From Cocos nucifera (lineage: Eukaryota; Streptophyta; Magnoliopsida; Arecales; Arecaceae): a DNA stretch of 64,000 nucleotides. The DNA is taken from the NCBI GenBank assembly GCA_006176705.1, contig QRFJ01002296.1, forward strand, positions 180,683 to 244,682. The letters are read 5' to 3'. This document shows, one piece after another, positions 1-12,180 of this stretch (positions within the stretch are counted from its first letter, which is position 1; each line of letters opens with the position of its first letter). The translations under genes and the position numbers were made by a program. Under the pieces are notes generated by a model that ran no database searches, was not told the origin of the DNA, and saw only the letters and a list, made by a program, of their open reading frames with translations.

Positions 1-1779
1 AACAAAAATAGGTTAAAAGAAAGAAAAAGAAAAAAAGAGAATAAAATAAAGAAAAGAAGAAAAGAAGAGAGAGATTCTCTCTTCCCTCTCTCTCTTATCT
101 GAGCTTGAATCCCCACATTCTCTCTCTGAAAAGTCCACTTTCTCTCTTCATTTTCTCTCTTTAGAGTTTATTCTCTCTAGATTGTGCCTCTCTCTATGAA
201 GTTTATTACTCCAGGATTGATCTAATAAAGAGATTTTTTTAACTATTTTAATCCAATCCTAGTTAAAAGGATCTTGATCTTGATACATGATCACTAGATA
301 GCATGCCGGCATCCATCTTGGTCAGATCCGAGTACAATCAGATTTGATCCTTCTTTATTTTGTTGAACTATATATATATATATCTTAGTATGATCCTTGA
401 TTAGATGAAATTAACATAATTGGACCGATCCAAACCATAGGATGCGACTATCATTCATCATGTTTTTTTTTTTTGATTTTTCATATCATTTTTAATTATT
501 GGACTTAATTATGTATAGGGGTGTAGTTGTCCCAAGAAAAAAATATCTAGTAGTAGGGTACTCTAGTGTGATTAATGAATTAAAGATCTTGAAAAAGAAT
601 TTATGAAATTATATGAATTCGTTAGAGTGTATGTGAGGTAAGTAATGCTTCACATTTTCTAGATTTATCGGTAACTTATAAAATATTTTTTGTATTGAAT
701 TATGCATGATTTATAATTTGATTCATAGTATTTTAAATTATTGAATATGCTCTTTTCTGAAATATTAAATAATTTATGATTGAATATATTAAATTTGATA
801 TGGATTGTTCGATTGATTTCAATGTCACTTGGTTTATGACTTTTGGAATAGAAATATGAAAAAGAGTTTTGATTTGAGATGAATTTTGACTCATAGCTTG
901 ACAAAGTATCGAACCCTACTAGCGGGGGTTGTATGCTGATATTTTGGTACCCTATCGGTAGGGATTGTATGTTGGAATTTCGATATCCTACCAGTAGAGG
1001 TTGTGTGCTGGTATTTTGATATCATACCAGTAGAGATTGTATACTGATGCTTTGATACCCTGCTAATGGAGGTTGTGTGCTGGTATTTTGATATCCAACC
1101 AGTGGAGATTGTATACTGGTACTTTAATATCCTACAAGTGAAGATTGTATGCTAATATTTTGATATTCTGCCAGTAAAAATTATGCACTGGTACTTTGAT
1201 ACCCTGCTATTGGAGATTATGCAATGATACTTTGATTTAGTTCATAGCTATCGAGATGAACGTGATATTTAAAAAAAATAATTTATAAATTTAAAAATAA
1301 ATTTTGAAAAGATTGAATTTAAATAATCTTATTTGGATTAGTGCTATATGTTTGAAATGATGCACTTTGTGTATTTATTTTTTTTTTAATATTATTATTT
1401 TTGAATTTATCTAGCTAAAATGAATATTACTTGCTGAGCTGTCTAGTTTATTACTTTATATTTTATTATTTTTATAGATTTAGAGGATCGGCTTGACTCG
1501 AAGATTCAATATGGGAGAGCGAATTAGAGATAGACTTTAATATCTTTATTTTAGATTAGGATTAATTAAAGTTTGATACAAAATATAGAATTTTATTTTA
1601 TAATATATTTGATTTAGTTATTTAAAATAAAGTTAAATATTATTTATTTAAATTTTTGCTCCATTATTGCTTTATAATATTGTGATAAGATGCCTTGCAT
1701 GCTTGTGGGAAGAGTTTTCTATAAGTATACGATAATTACCATGACCACTTACTCATGATCTTAGATCGAGGACGTGATA
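1..1779 (+). mobile_element. Partial LTR, Tekay/Del-like gypsy
   Basis: The stretch ends in GACGTGATA and is followed eight bases later by a decayed primer-binding site, which is how Del/Tekay-type plant gypsy LTRs end. It contains a long CT-rich tract (about 60-200), a 36-bp minisatellite (925-1242) and an AT-rich 3' half. The LTR start is not visible and probably lies outside the window. No second LTR copy was found, so the assignment rests on the terminus and the primer site only. Confidence 0.45.
925..1242. repeat. 36-bp minisatellite, about 8.8 copies
   Basis: Units begin at 925, 961, 997, 1033, 1069, 1105, 1141 and 1177, each exactly 36 bases, plus a partial unit from 1213. A typical unit reads GAGGTTGTGTGCTGGTATTT and then TGATACCCTGCCAGTG. 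Divergence is by substitution only; the period never slips. The array is continuous, with no unique spacers. Confidence 0.9.
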
Positions 1780-1786
1780 ATTGAAG

Positions 1787-1798
1787 TGGTATTAGAGC
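1787..1798 (+). other. Decayed primer-binding site (initiator Met tRNA)
   Basis: TGGTATTAGAGC differs by one base from TGGTATCAGAGC, the complement of the plant initiator Met-tRNA 3' end used by many LTR retrotransposons. It lies just after the LTR end at 1779. Confidence 0.5.
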
Positions 1799-4740
1799 AT
1801 AAATGGATAAAATATTATACATAGAATCAGATATAGGATGTATATAGGTAGATTGATACTGGGGACATCAAGGTATAGATCTATGATAATTGCAATATAA
1901 GTTAACTTTATAAATTTTGGCTAAATCTTATGATTATGAATGAAAAGATGGTAGATTCTGATATATGATGTAGGAATTTATGAATCATGATATGATTAGT
2001 TGGATTTTAATCTAAAGTAATTGCAAAAGATTGATCATAAAATTTTATCACGCATTATGATTATTAATTTGATCAATTGTTACTTAAGTGAATTGCAAGC
2101 TCAATTTTGATATGGAAGAACACTATGATATTGCTCATGATTTTGAAATTAATTATTTAGTGGCAAGGTAAAGATTGGTTGATAAAATGTTGTTTCAAGT
2201 TAGACCAAAAAATATTTTATATGATATCGGATTGGAATGTTCTTTGAGGTTTATACTAAATTATGGGTCATATATGAAGTTTGCATGTAGAAATAAAAAC
2301 ATAGTTGGAGACATTATAAAGAAATCTATTCCTTTTCCAAAAAAATTAATTATGAGGTTAAAGAATATTTGTTTTGCTGCAATCTTTAATTACTATTTTT
2401 AGATCCAAATAATAGATCTTATTTATATCTATTGGAGACTAGATAATGTGTATGAAATTTAAATTCAAAGATTTTGTATCTAAGTTGATCGAGGGATTTT
2501 CTGCCATCATGGTTGAGGTTGTCAATGAAATTCTTGATTTCAATCTTTGGATCAAGATAAAAGATTTTATTTATTCAAGATTTTGTAATACACATGAAAT
2601 TACAATTCAAAATTCTAGGTTTTGGAATTGATCTAGAGTTTCTTTGCCACTGTTGTTTAAGGTTGGTGTTAAAATCTAGTATGTCATGAAGAATTTGATT
2701 TTGAAAATTTGCATGATTAATATGGAATGTATTTAATAAATGTTGAAGATCTCGATGGAAGAACTTTAGAAGAGATGATTGAGTCAATTTTACTTATAAT
2801 TTTAGTCCTAACTTGGCAAAGTATCAGAAGATTTTTTTTATTGATTTTACTTACAGGATTTTGATTTAAAATTATCTAATTGAATTAATGCAAGAGATTT
2901 AATTCATTTTGGATTAGTAAACCTATATGATTGTTTTGACTGTGATGTTGGACTTAAGGGTTAATTAAGATGGTTGTACTTTAGAAAAAGGTAGGGATGA
3001 GAATTGAAAGTTAATCTTTGACTTCAATTGAAATTTAAAATTTTAGATCTTTTTCATTTATAGGATAGAGGAATATTTTGATCAAAATTATTTTGTGAAT
3101 CTAAAAAATTTGATTGTTAGATTAAAGTGCATAGTAAAAGTGTGGTGGTCTGAAATATTTGTTAGCTAGAATTATAATCTCTTTATTTAGGAAGTTTTAT
3201 GATAAAGGACTTGATTTGATTTTTCTCTTATGGGATGACCTTATTATCAAGAAAAAACATAACTTAAATTGTTGACTTAGTTGGATGTTCTTGTGTGATT
3301 TTTATTAGTATCTCTTCTATCATGTGTTGAGCTAAGTTTTTGGTATCCTGAGTCTTGGATGAGTAGACCATCAATTCTTGATCTTGGAATTGGAATATTT
3401 GATAATAGATTTTCTTTCTCCTAAAATTGAAGCTTATACTTCTCTATCTGTTAGGAAAAATTTAAGGTTGCTTATCGATATTTGATTTTGATCTTAAATT
3501 TTTATTCTCGAGTATTCATCTATTGAGAGTATAGTAAAGTTTGTTCATGACTTTATAATAGATCGACTAAATCATGAGTAGTTGATATTTTTAGCAAGAA
3601 AACCGATATTTCTATTTAGAATTAAGATATTGATTTCGAGAAATAATAGTTTTGATTCTGATCAATATTTGTGGTATTGAGATGATTTAATGATGAAATT
3701 ATATTAAAAATAAAAATATCAAAAAATGTGAGGATGATATTAGAATAGTGAATTTTCAACTTTTGAAAGCACGAATGAAAGAAAATATTTTTAATTCTCG
3801 ATTGATTCAGATATCACTATAAGATTCATATTAGTAGTTGTTGTCTAGGAAAAAGACTTATTTTAATTGTATGCTTTCTAAGATTGATATCTCCAAGGAT
3901 GGTAAAGTGGCTAATCAGTTGAGTTTTTAATTTAGAAGCACCACAGATGAATTGGCAGTGTGCGAGTCCATGCGACAATATAATTTTCTCAATAAGATCT
4001 AGCGCTCTTTCAGAAGATGTCTTCAAAGGCTAGGGATGGGAAACAACTCGCTAGTTCCTAATTAATGGTGGTATTGTCTAAGTATTTGCAAGGCTTTTAC
4101 CAATGCTGTGATCATTTCACCAGATCTTCTTTCAAAATGGAAGTGTTTAATAATCCTTCCTCTTTAACAAACTAGAGATATGCTTGCTTAAGTTTCCTTA
4201 AGTTTACTGTTACTCAGATGTGATCATGACATTGTTATTAGTTAGTTCTGTCTAGTAGTGGGAGCATGAATATGGTAGCTGTTCGGATTCTTTTTCACCT
4301 TGGAAACACATTTGTATGCATTGTTATTTTAAGTTAAGCTCCCTAAGTAATTATATTTTAGTGGTACGCTACTTTGCAAACTATTTCTCAGGAGCTTATA
4401 TCATGTGACACATCTTTGTGGTTGGCATGATTGAGTAATTAATCATCAAGATGAAGAAGAAAAAGCAACTAAAGAGTGGCTTAGGAATTTAGCCATGGTC
4501 TTGCGAACTAGTGGTAACAAGAGGTTATTTGGTTACTCTATCAAACTGCATGGCTGATGGGACCCCAAGTTTGCTCCAATCTTGCCTCCTCACAGTCACA
4601 TGGAAGAGTAACTCACTCTACTTATTGCATAATGCTGATGGGACCCCAAGAGCTTGAGCCATGATAGAGCATTCGAAGATAGGATCTTAGCTTTTATCAC
4701 TGCTTAATTTTGTTAGACATCCAGGTGATGCCATCTTAAC
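1799..4740. other. No recognisable gene; probable decayed retroelement interior
   Basis: This AT-rich stretch follows the primer-binding site, so it should be the interior of the gypsy-like element. I could not recognise gag, protease, reverse transcriptase or integrase motifs on either strand. Open frames here are under 80 codons and lack features. The phrase GATGGGACCCCAAG occurs twice (about 4556 and 4629), a minor duplication. Confidence 0.4.
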
Positions 4741-4879
4741 GGTTTTCCTTTTTTTTTTTTTTGGATAGCTTTTCCAAAGTTTTTTTTTCTTCTGTTCTTT
4801 TTTCTTTCCCCTATTTCTTCTATGATACAATATTTATGTTCAGCAAAATAAACCCTAGTAGCTACAATGACTATTGCTA

Positions 4880-5288
4880 CAGACAAAAAGATTAATGAAA
4901 TAAGAAGAAAAAGAAGAGAGAAAAAAAATGAGATAAGAACAAGAGTATACAACATTTATGTGATTCGGTCTATTTACCTACATTTATAAGTAAAGATAAT
5001 GCAAAAGCTTTACTATAAAGAAAATATAAATTATAGAGTACAAAATTACCTCACAAACTATAGCCTCCAATACACCAAATCTTTAGGACATTCAATTACG
5101 TTTCTCTCTTTAGGATTACAAAAGATATATAATAGAATAAGCTAATTTAGATTCAAACAAATATTCTTACAATAATTAGCTTAAGACAGTATCCTAATTT
5201 AACATGGACTTGAATTGCCATTCAAAATAGATCTTCAGTTGATATGGATTTGTCCTACTAGAAGTAACATTCAAGACATACTCAGTAA
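4880..5288 (-). mobile_element. Probable 3' LTR of copia element E
   Basis: On the minus strand, downstream of the RNase H stop, the sequence AAGATGGAGATT resembles a polypurine tract and is followed by TACTGAGTATG where an LTR starting TGTTGAGTATG would be expected. AT-rich non-coding sequence follows. The far end could not be placed, and no partner LTR was found near 19 kb, so boundaries are approximate. Confidence 0.35.
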
Positions 5289-5289
5289 A

Positions 5290-6574
5290 TCTCCATCTTG
5301 ACTTGAAATTTACCAAGTCAAATATACCGAAACATTTCTCACTATCTCTTCTTTACCTACGCCTAAAGGCATCAATCTTTATAAACACTAATCAAGACTA
5401 AGCAATACTTAAAAATGTCAATTGAAAGTGGCTTTATCAACATATTAGCTGGATTCTTTGCGGTGGCTATTTTCTGAACTACAATGGTACCACAAATAAT
5501 GATCTCCCACAAAAAGTAATACCTAACATCAATGTGTTTGATCCGCTCATGATACAATTGACTTTTGGTTAAATAAATGGCATGCTAGTTATCATAATGC
5601 ATAACTATTAACCACCACTAGTAGCCAAAACTATCAATAAGATTATTCAACCATACAGCTTTCTTTACTCCCTCTATTATAACCATATACGTTGCTTCAA
5701 TTGTAGATAAAGCAACTATAGACTGAAGTATAGCCTTCCAACTAATAGTATAACCAAAAGAAGTAAAAAAATATCTTGTCAATAATCATTATTCATCCAA
5801 ATCACCTACATAATCAAAACTAATATAGCCTGTAATACTATTAGTTGATCTGCTATTATGATAAACTAAGCCAACATTTGTAGAGCCTCTCAAACATCTC
5901 ATAATCCATTTCATGGCTTGCCAATTTGTCTACCTAAGATTGTCCATGTACCTATGAACTATACTAGTGGCATGTGAAATATCAAGCTTAGTGCAAATCA
6001 TAGTATACATCAAGCTACAAACTACAGTAGCATATGGAAATGTGACATGTGCTCCACCTCTTCAATTTGTTGTGATAATAAAGTAGATCTATCCATATCA
6101 AAGCATTCAAATACCTACTCTACGTAGTTTTTCTAAGATAAGTGTAATTGATTTACTTGTTGATCTCTATAGATCTCTGTCCCTAATATCTTCTTAGGTA
6201 CATCCAAATCCTTCATTTCAAATTTACTCCTTAAGTAAACTTTCAAATATTGATTTTAGATTTATCCTTAGCTGCAATCAACATATTATCAATATACAAC
6301 AGCAAATATATATAGAAATCACCTGGAAGTTTTGTATAACCATTATAACCATGAAAGTATCAAATTTTCTGTACTATTACCAAAGCGATTGCTTCAAACC
6401 ATATAAAAACATCTTCAATAGGCAAACATAATTCTTTTTACTTGATACAAGAAATCTCTCTAATTGTGATATATAGATTTGCTCCGCAAACTCATCATGC
6501 AGCAAGGCAATTTTGATATCAAACTGTTTAAGGTCTAAATCAAATGCACCAACCATAGCAAGCGGAATATATAT
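5290..6574 (-). pseudogene. Copia E: RT (3' part) and RNase H remnant
   Basis: Minus-strand reading gives diagnostic Ty1/copia blocks. Residues AFDLDLKQFDIKIALLHDEF and MFLYGLKQS (6377-6560) match the RT region around the first catalytic Asp and the YGLKQ box. Further down come a STIEATYM-like RNase H segment (near 5700) and KHIDVRYYFL with NPANMLIKPL (5372-5557), which close copia RNase H. Frames are broken by several stops and shifts, so this is dead. The domain continues upstream at 17567 after an 11-kb insertion. Wording resembles the Tork (Tnt1-like) lineage; the element-level call is firm, the lineage is not. Confidence 0.85.
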
Positions 6575-6579
6575 AGAAA
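6575..6579. other. Target-site duplication AGAAA (left) of element D
   Basis: AGAAA here and AGAAA at 17562-17566 flank element D exactly. Joining the outside sequences restores the expected order of copia RT motifs (MKHIS, then the AFDLDL block). Confidence 0.8.
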
Positions 6580-7462
6580 TGATGCTCATCGTTACAGCAT
6601 AAATAAAAATTAAACCTGATCCTACTAATGATTAAAATAGTGATGAGTCGGGTGCTAATTTTTTAGAGCATGAACCATATTTTTCGATCATGACTCATCT
6701 CAATAGAATGATAAGCTATTCAATACTTAATTTCTAAAAATTGATAACATGACTTTTAATGATTCTCTTTAACATAAACTATTAAATCGAATATGGACTG
6801 TATCTCCTAATCACAACCTATCTCAATAAATATAATCTATTTAGATATTAATCAATAATAAGTATGTTAACACAAAATTTCATGCATGGAGGATAAAATT
6901 TAAGATTGAGCAGGAGAGAACATATTATTCATTGCATAAAAAAAATTACAAAGGATAAAGAAAAAAAATACAACCTATACTAGAAGACTTCATCTATTTT
7001 TCTAGAATTTTGATCTTTTGCTACACATGGTTGATGATCTACTCGCTTTCGACATCTTTGTACTCCTCCGATGAAGAAAAAGAAAAGAAAAAGAAAGAAG
7101 AAAGAAGAAAAAAGAAAAGAGGAGAGAAGAAGAGAGGAACAAAGAGGGCTCTATTATGGTGTAGAGAGGCTAATTGCCCCCTTAGGAGATCTATTTTGAT
7201 CTGTGGCATGAAGAGGGATTAAATAAAGGAGAAAACTAGAGTTTGTGAGTCCTTTTTGAAGTTCTATTTTGAGTTTGGATTGAATTCCACCTCCTGTAGA
7301 AATTTGGCCGTCATATCTCCATCTAATGCCTCAAAAATTATCAAAAATCCATCAAAAGAACACCATTTGATGCTTGATCAGTGTCTAGGTCCTCTTTGGA
7401 TTGTTGGATTAGTCCATCAGGCCATCAGATGTCATCAAATTGCGCATAGGAGTGTTGACAAG
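6580..7462 (-). mobile_element. Element D 3' LTR, truncated
   Basis: Aligns by eye with 12181-13310, including a purine-rich tract (7070-7150 against 12940-13010). It lacks about 230 bases present in the other copy near 12290-12520. It stops at a junction with a family B fragment at 7462/7463; the remaining LTR sequence is missing. Confidence 0.75.
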
Positions 7463-8746
7463 CCTAGTGGCATGGGATAGCTCGAACTATTAGCCACCTT
7501 AAATCAGAACTGGGTTGACATAAATGGTCAGATAAGTGAGACCGATGGAAGGAATATGCCATTAACTCGATAAGAATGCATTCAGATAGAGTAGCTCCTA
7601 ATTAAAAATCAATCGATTGTATCTGCCAAACTTACGTTAGACATCAAATTATCGAACCAGAACTAATCGGATTAGCCTACAATCTAGGCTCGAACCATGA
7701 AGCCAAATTAGGTCATAATTGGATCGATCACATATGGCTGTGAGTCGATCTTAATTCAGATTTACAGCTATTAGGCTGATCAATTCTAAGCACTCTTGAT
7801 CCCACCTAACCAACTCTTGATTCGATTTGATCAACCGTTAGACCTAATTGAGCAATCCAAGCCCAAACCCAATTTTATGAAAATGTCTTGGATCTAAAAA
7901 TTCTTAATTTTAGATCTAATTAGTTTCATAATCTTAATTCTTAATTAAGTTTGGGTTCATAAATAAAAAACATGTATCAAAATTATAAGATTTCAGGATC
8001 TAGAATTTTGCAAAAAATAAGTTCTGATTTCTGATTAAAGATAAATGCACAACACCCCTACACGCCATAAGAACACCTCATTGAATGAGAGGAGAGGGCC
8101 TTTAAATCCTACTTTATTCTTATAATCGGACAGCCAAGAGGAACCCTTAATCAGAAATATAATTGAAACTACAAAACTAGTTAGATCTAGATCGTATATC
8201 ACATATATAATTAATGATTTAACTAATACATGCTTTGCATACATCTCATGTATCATCACTAAATTAAATATGCATATTTTTTAGATCTAAAATATCATAT
8301 ATAACATCTAAAAAATAGATTTAAATTTAATCATATCAAAATAAAACTATTCTAGATAATTTATAGAACTATTCTATAACTAGTCTAAACATGCATCTTT
8401 TCATATCACATATGAATAAATAAAAAATTAAAAACTTTATTTTTTAATTTTTAGATCTGATTATAATAATTATAATATTAAAAAAAATAAAAATTAAATA
8501 TATCTAAAATTATATTTAATCAAATTAACAACATGATTATACTAGACTATACATAGAACTATTCTATTTTCAGTCTAGTCATGTATCTCAGACGTATTAG
8601 ATCTAAATGATTTAATTTTAATTTTTTAATTTTAGATCTAATCACATCTGATGTGATATCTAATTTTTTTAATATTAGATAAAAAATAAAAATAAAATTA
8701 AATCTAAAATAGATTCGAAGAACTGTAATTTGGCTATGATATCAGT
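7463..8746 (-). mobile_element. Family B copia leader fragment (inverted)
   Basis: Reverse complement matches the untranslated leader of family B at about 42111-43361. It includes the leader block at 8047-8112 (match to 42728-42787) and the block at 7535-7660 (match to 43178-43300). A GTAAGT donor-like sequence sits at 7630-7635 on the minus strand. No gag or pol is present. Confidence 0.75.
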
Positions 8747-10933
8747 TGAAGAAAAAACCTATTTTTCCGGTACAGGATCATTCAGATCTGATTAGATCTA
8801 AAAAAATATTTTAAATTTTTTTTAAAAAAAATCCTAATTAGATCTAAGATTTTTAGATCTAATCATAGAGATCTGATATTAAAAATTAAAAATAAAATTA
8901 AATCATAGGATTGCACCTGGCCTCTATAAGTATCCACTTAGGTAGGATCTAAATGTCTTCTCTTTATAAATCTTTTCTCCAAAAATTAGATCTAAATCTG
9001 ATTTGAAAAGCCTTCAAAATGACTTCTGAGGGAAGCTTGTCCGTCTCACGAACACCATCGCGTAGATGCTGAATCTTGTACCAAAAACCTTGGACCTTTA
9101 ACTCAGATTTATGCCTAACTTTTTAGGCATGTAGAAGAGAGAGAGAGAGGATAGAGGAGGTATGGATATTAGAGGAAAGGCTCCTTTGGGTGTGGAAAAA
9201 ATAAATTATGTTGAGGCAATTTCATGGGAAGAGTTCTTGTGCAAGATATAGCGCCATAAAGAGTCCCTTTTTGACCAAAAACCTTATTAATTCGACCATT
9301 GAGACTCTTGAACCTGATCTCCATGAAAAACCCGAGATTCCATCTAGTTTTGATGCCAAAAATCCATCTAGAAGGTGGTGGCATGAATGGATAATGAAGA
9401 GTACATATGCGTCTAGGACTCTTCCCTCAAGAGTTTGATCCAAATCAAACTCTATCAAAACCTGATCTAGACACCTCTAAAAATATAAAATTTTGCACAC
9501 CCAAAGTATAACTCGTTTCCTATCACATATCTAAAAATTAGAGCAAAATAATTACTAAAAAAATTTTTAAAATTCTTTGATCATGTGACCCTCAATTCTC
9601 TCAAGTGGGTCAACTATTAACCCTAGTCCAATTACACTAGGAATGAATTTAATTTTCATAATTAATCAAACCTAGACTTATTTCAGTCAGATAAAAATAA
9701 ACTCATTTAAGATACAAAAATGAGTCAAATCAAATTCAACTCAGTTGCGATGAATCAAAAAGATTACAGAAGGAGAAAGTCAGGCTCAATCATGTGCTAG
9801 CACGATTACCTTGAACCTGATTGGATCTAATCCAAATCAATCAAACTAGGTTAGCACAATTGATGACATCCAGACCCAAACCCTTGTTTGTATGATCCAA
9901 TTAGATTCAGTTTCGTATGGTAATGAGACATATTGTGATCTCTATCATCAACATCAGCGAAACACCTTTCGATGGACCAAAACTTTTTTGATTCATACAA
10001 TTAGAATGATCGATCAACAAAATCATTCTAATTGCTTCCAAAATCCACCAATGACACTTAGCAGTATATGGTGGCAATCCATCAGAACTGAAAGTGAACC
10101 TCTCGGTGCAGCTACCTATGTGATTGGATTCTTCTATCTTGAGCTCCGACAGGATTAGGGTTAAGGTGAACTCGTCAAACCTAATATCCATCATATGAAT
10201 TAATCATTCGATTCGAGTCCTATGTGAAATCCTTATAGAAACTCTTTCTATCATATTCACTCTACCATAGCCATGGACTTATGTACTCGATTCTTATGAT
10301 CATCATAGGGCTACTCCTCATCTACCGAGATAGATAGATTCTTTATTGGTGCAATCCAATTTTTACAATGAACGTACTATAGCCAACATACACCTCAGGA
10401 TTCTGAATGACTAGGAGATCGAGTTATGATGTAGTCAAACTATAACACCCTCAAGGTGAATTGTCGATGCACCTCAGGCCAAAGAATCAAATACACTACT
10501 GCAACATCAAGCCAGTCATCGACGAAAAGGTAGACTTTCTTATGAATGCTCGAGGTGGTCATGCTCAATGCCCTCGTTCTCTAATGAGTACCTGTACTCT
10601 CACTCCGGTGTCTCCACATCATAGACTCAAGATATGTCTATCCTAAGAAAGTGATCATACACCAACCTTCTAGATCGATCATCATTCTCGTGATGATTTT
10701 ACGGTCGGAAGTAGTTTATGAGTTAATTATAAAAATTTATGTCTTAAATTTTTAATTCTTAAAAATATGAATTGTCATTACCATTAATTCAAAGGATATA
10801 TCATGGATACTTTTAAATACACACTATGATAGAAAATAATATATTTATTAATTTATAGTCAAAATTATAAAATTACTCTTAGAAGTATATTACAAATGAT
10901 AGCCAATCTGACTTCTAGGGTGCACATCTAACA
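8747..10933 (-). mobile_element. Family B copia LTR (inverted, about 2.19 kb)
   Basis: On the minus strand it starts TGTTAGATGTGCACCCTAG, like the family B LTR at 39830, and ends CTTCA two bases before TGATATCATAGCC (8732-8744), a decayed Met-tRNA primer site. Long stretches match 39830-42110 in reverse, for example the block at 9890-10160. Length is slightly under the 2281 bases of the 39830 copy. Confidence 0.85.
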
Positions 10934-11114
10934 TAAGAGGTAACCAGATAACCTATAAACAAAGCAAGAAATCAAATCATTTTTTAGGATAATAAATAAT
11001 TTTAAGCTATAAAAAGTAGTAAATTAATTACGTAGAATAAGATAAATTATTTAACCATGCAATTAAAGTAATCTAGCTAGAAAACAATCAATAAAATATA
11101 TATGAAAAGCAATA

Positions 11115-11850
11115 GGATAAACTAGTGAAAACTCTCTCATTAAATTTTAACTTAAAAGTAGCTTTTCATTTAACTTTCTAGTAAAAGTAGCTCTCCATTC
11201 CAAACATAAATTAAAAACAGCTTTTCAAATGATATGAAATGATCAAATTGCCCCTGTAGTTATAAAGTAATACTAAAACAAGATAATACTATTTTATAAT
11301 AAGGCAGTATTACTTTTCAATAAGAAAGTATTATATTACAATAAGATGGTATTTCTTTACAATAAGAATATATTACATTATAATAAGATAGTACTATTTT
11401 ATAATAAGATAGTATTATTTTATAATAAAATAGTATTATATTATAATAAGATAGTACTATTTTATAATAAGATAGTATTATTTTTTAATAAAATAGTATT
11501 ATATTATAATAAGATAATATTATATTATAATAAGATAGTACTATTTTATAATAAGATAGTATTACTTTCTAATAAGACAGTATTATATTATAATAAGATA
11601 ATATTATATTACAATAAGGCAGTATTTTTTTATAATAAAGTAGCATTATATTATAATAAGATGGTATTATTTTATAATAAGACGGTATTATTTTAGTACT
11701 ACTTTATAACTGCAAGGCAATTTGGTCATTTCATGCTAAATAGAAAACTACTTTTAACTTATGTTTAGAATGGAGCGCAACTTTTACTTAAAACTTAACT
11801 GGGGAACTACTTTTAATTTGAAACTAGAACAGATTTTTCATTAGTTTACT
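11115..11850. mobile_element. Mutator-type foldback MITE with 10-bp duplication
   Basis: AAAAGCAATA occurs exactly at 11105-11114 and 11851-11860. Between these sites the first and last roughly 160 bases are inverted repeats: GGATAAACTAGTGAAAA at the left against AGTAAACTAATGAAAAA on the reverse strand at the right, then shared CTCCATTC-AAACATAA and TTATAAAGTA-TACTAAAA blocks. Long terminal inverted repeats with a 9-11 base duplication fit a non-autonomous Mutator element. The centre is a 21-bp minisatellite. It has no transposase. Confidence 0.8.
11280..11695. repeat. 21-bp minisatellite, about 19 copies
   Basis: Units of the form TTTATAATAAGATAGTATTAT repeat with period 21 through the centre of the foldback element. 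Because 21 is a multiple of three, the plus strand is open for 116 codons reading FYNKIVL-like heptads. That frame is a by-product of the repeat and is not supported as a gene. Confidence 0.9.
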
Positions 11851-12154
11851 AAAAGCAATATAAAGCAAAATTTTTAAGAAGAGCAAATAATCAATAATTA
11901 AGTAATTAAATTAAATTAATTGATAATAAAAGATAAATTATTAATTAGCAGAATAAAGTATAAAAAGCAAAAGTAGAAAAAAAGTAAATAATTAGCTAGA
12001 AATTTCAAGTAGTAAAATAAAAAAAATTAGTAAAGCATATAAAATAAAATAGTAAAATAAATAAGGCAATAAAGCATATAAAGTAGTAAATAAGAAATTA
12101 AAAAAAATTATTTAATTTTATTTTTTTATTTTTTTATTGAAGCAACTATGTTAT

Positions 12155-12178
12155 AATTTCTGACAATAGTACCAAAAA
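12155..12178 (-). other. Element D primer-binding site (decayed)
   Basis: Minus-strand TTTTTGGTACTATTGTC next to the LTR end resembles the TGGCGCCGTTGCC site used by Athila/Tat-like gypsy elements with Asp tRNA. About a third of positions are changed, largely C/G to T/A. Confidence 0.5.
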
Positions 12179-12180
12179 TT

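Larger units (their letters stand above)
10934..12180 (-). mobile_element. Element D interior, non-coding
   Basis: Very AT-rich sequence between the family B fragment and the upper D LTR. It contains the Mutator-type foldback insertion (11115-11850) and, at 12155-12178, the D primer-binding site. No protein motif is visible; most of the D interior appears deleted. Confidence 0.5.

Noticed and set aside
925..1242. CRISPR-like 36-base periodicity
   Set aside because: Units are contiguous with no spacers and the context is a plant LTR; it is a minisatellite.
7010..7222. Lys/Glu/Arg-rich plus-strand frame (also 12801-13031)
   Set aside because: Reads through the purine-rich tract of the D LTR; low-complexity artefact.
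11346..11696. 116-codon plus-strand open frame of YNKIVL heptads
   Set aside because: The frame is open only because the 21-bp repeat period is a multiple of three; the residues change with the DNA repeat and match no protein family I know.
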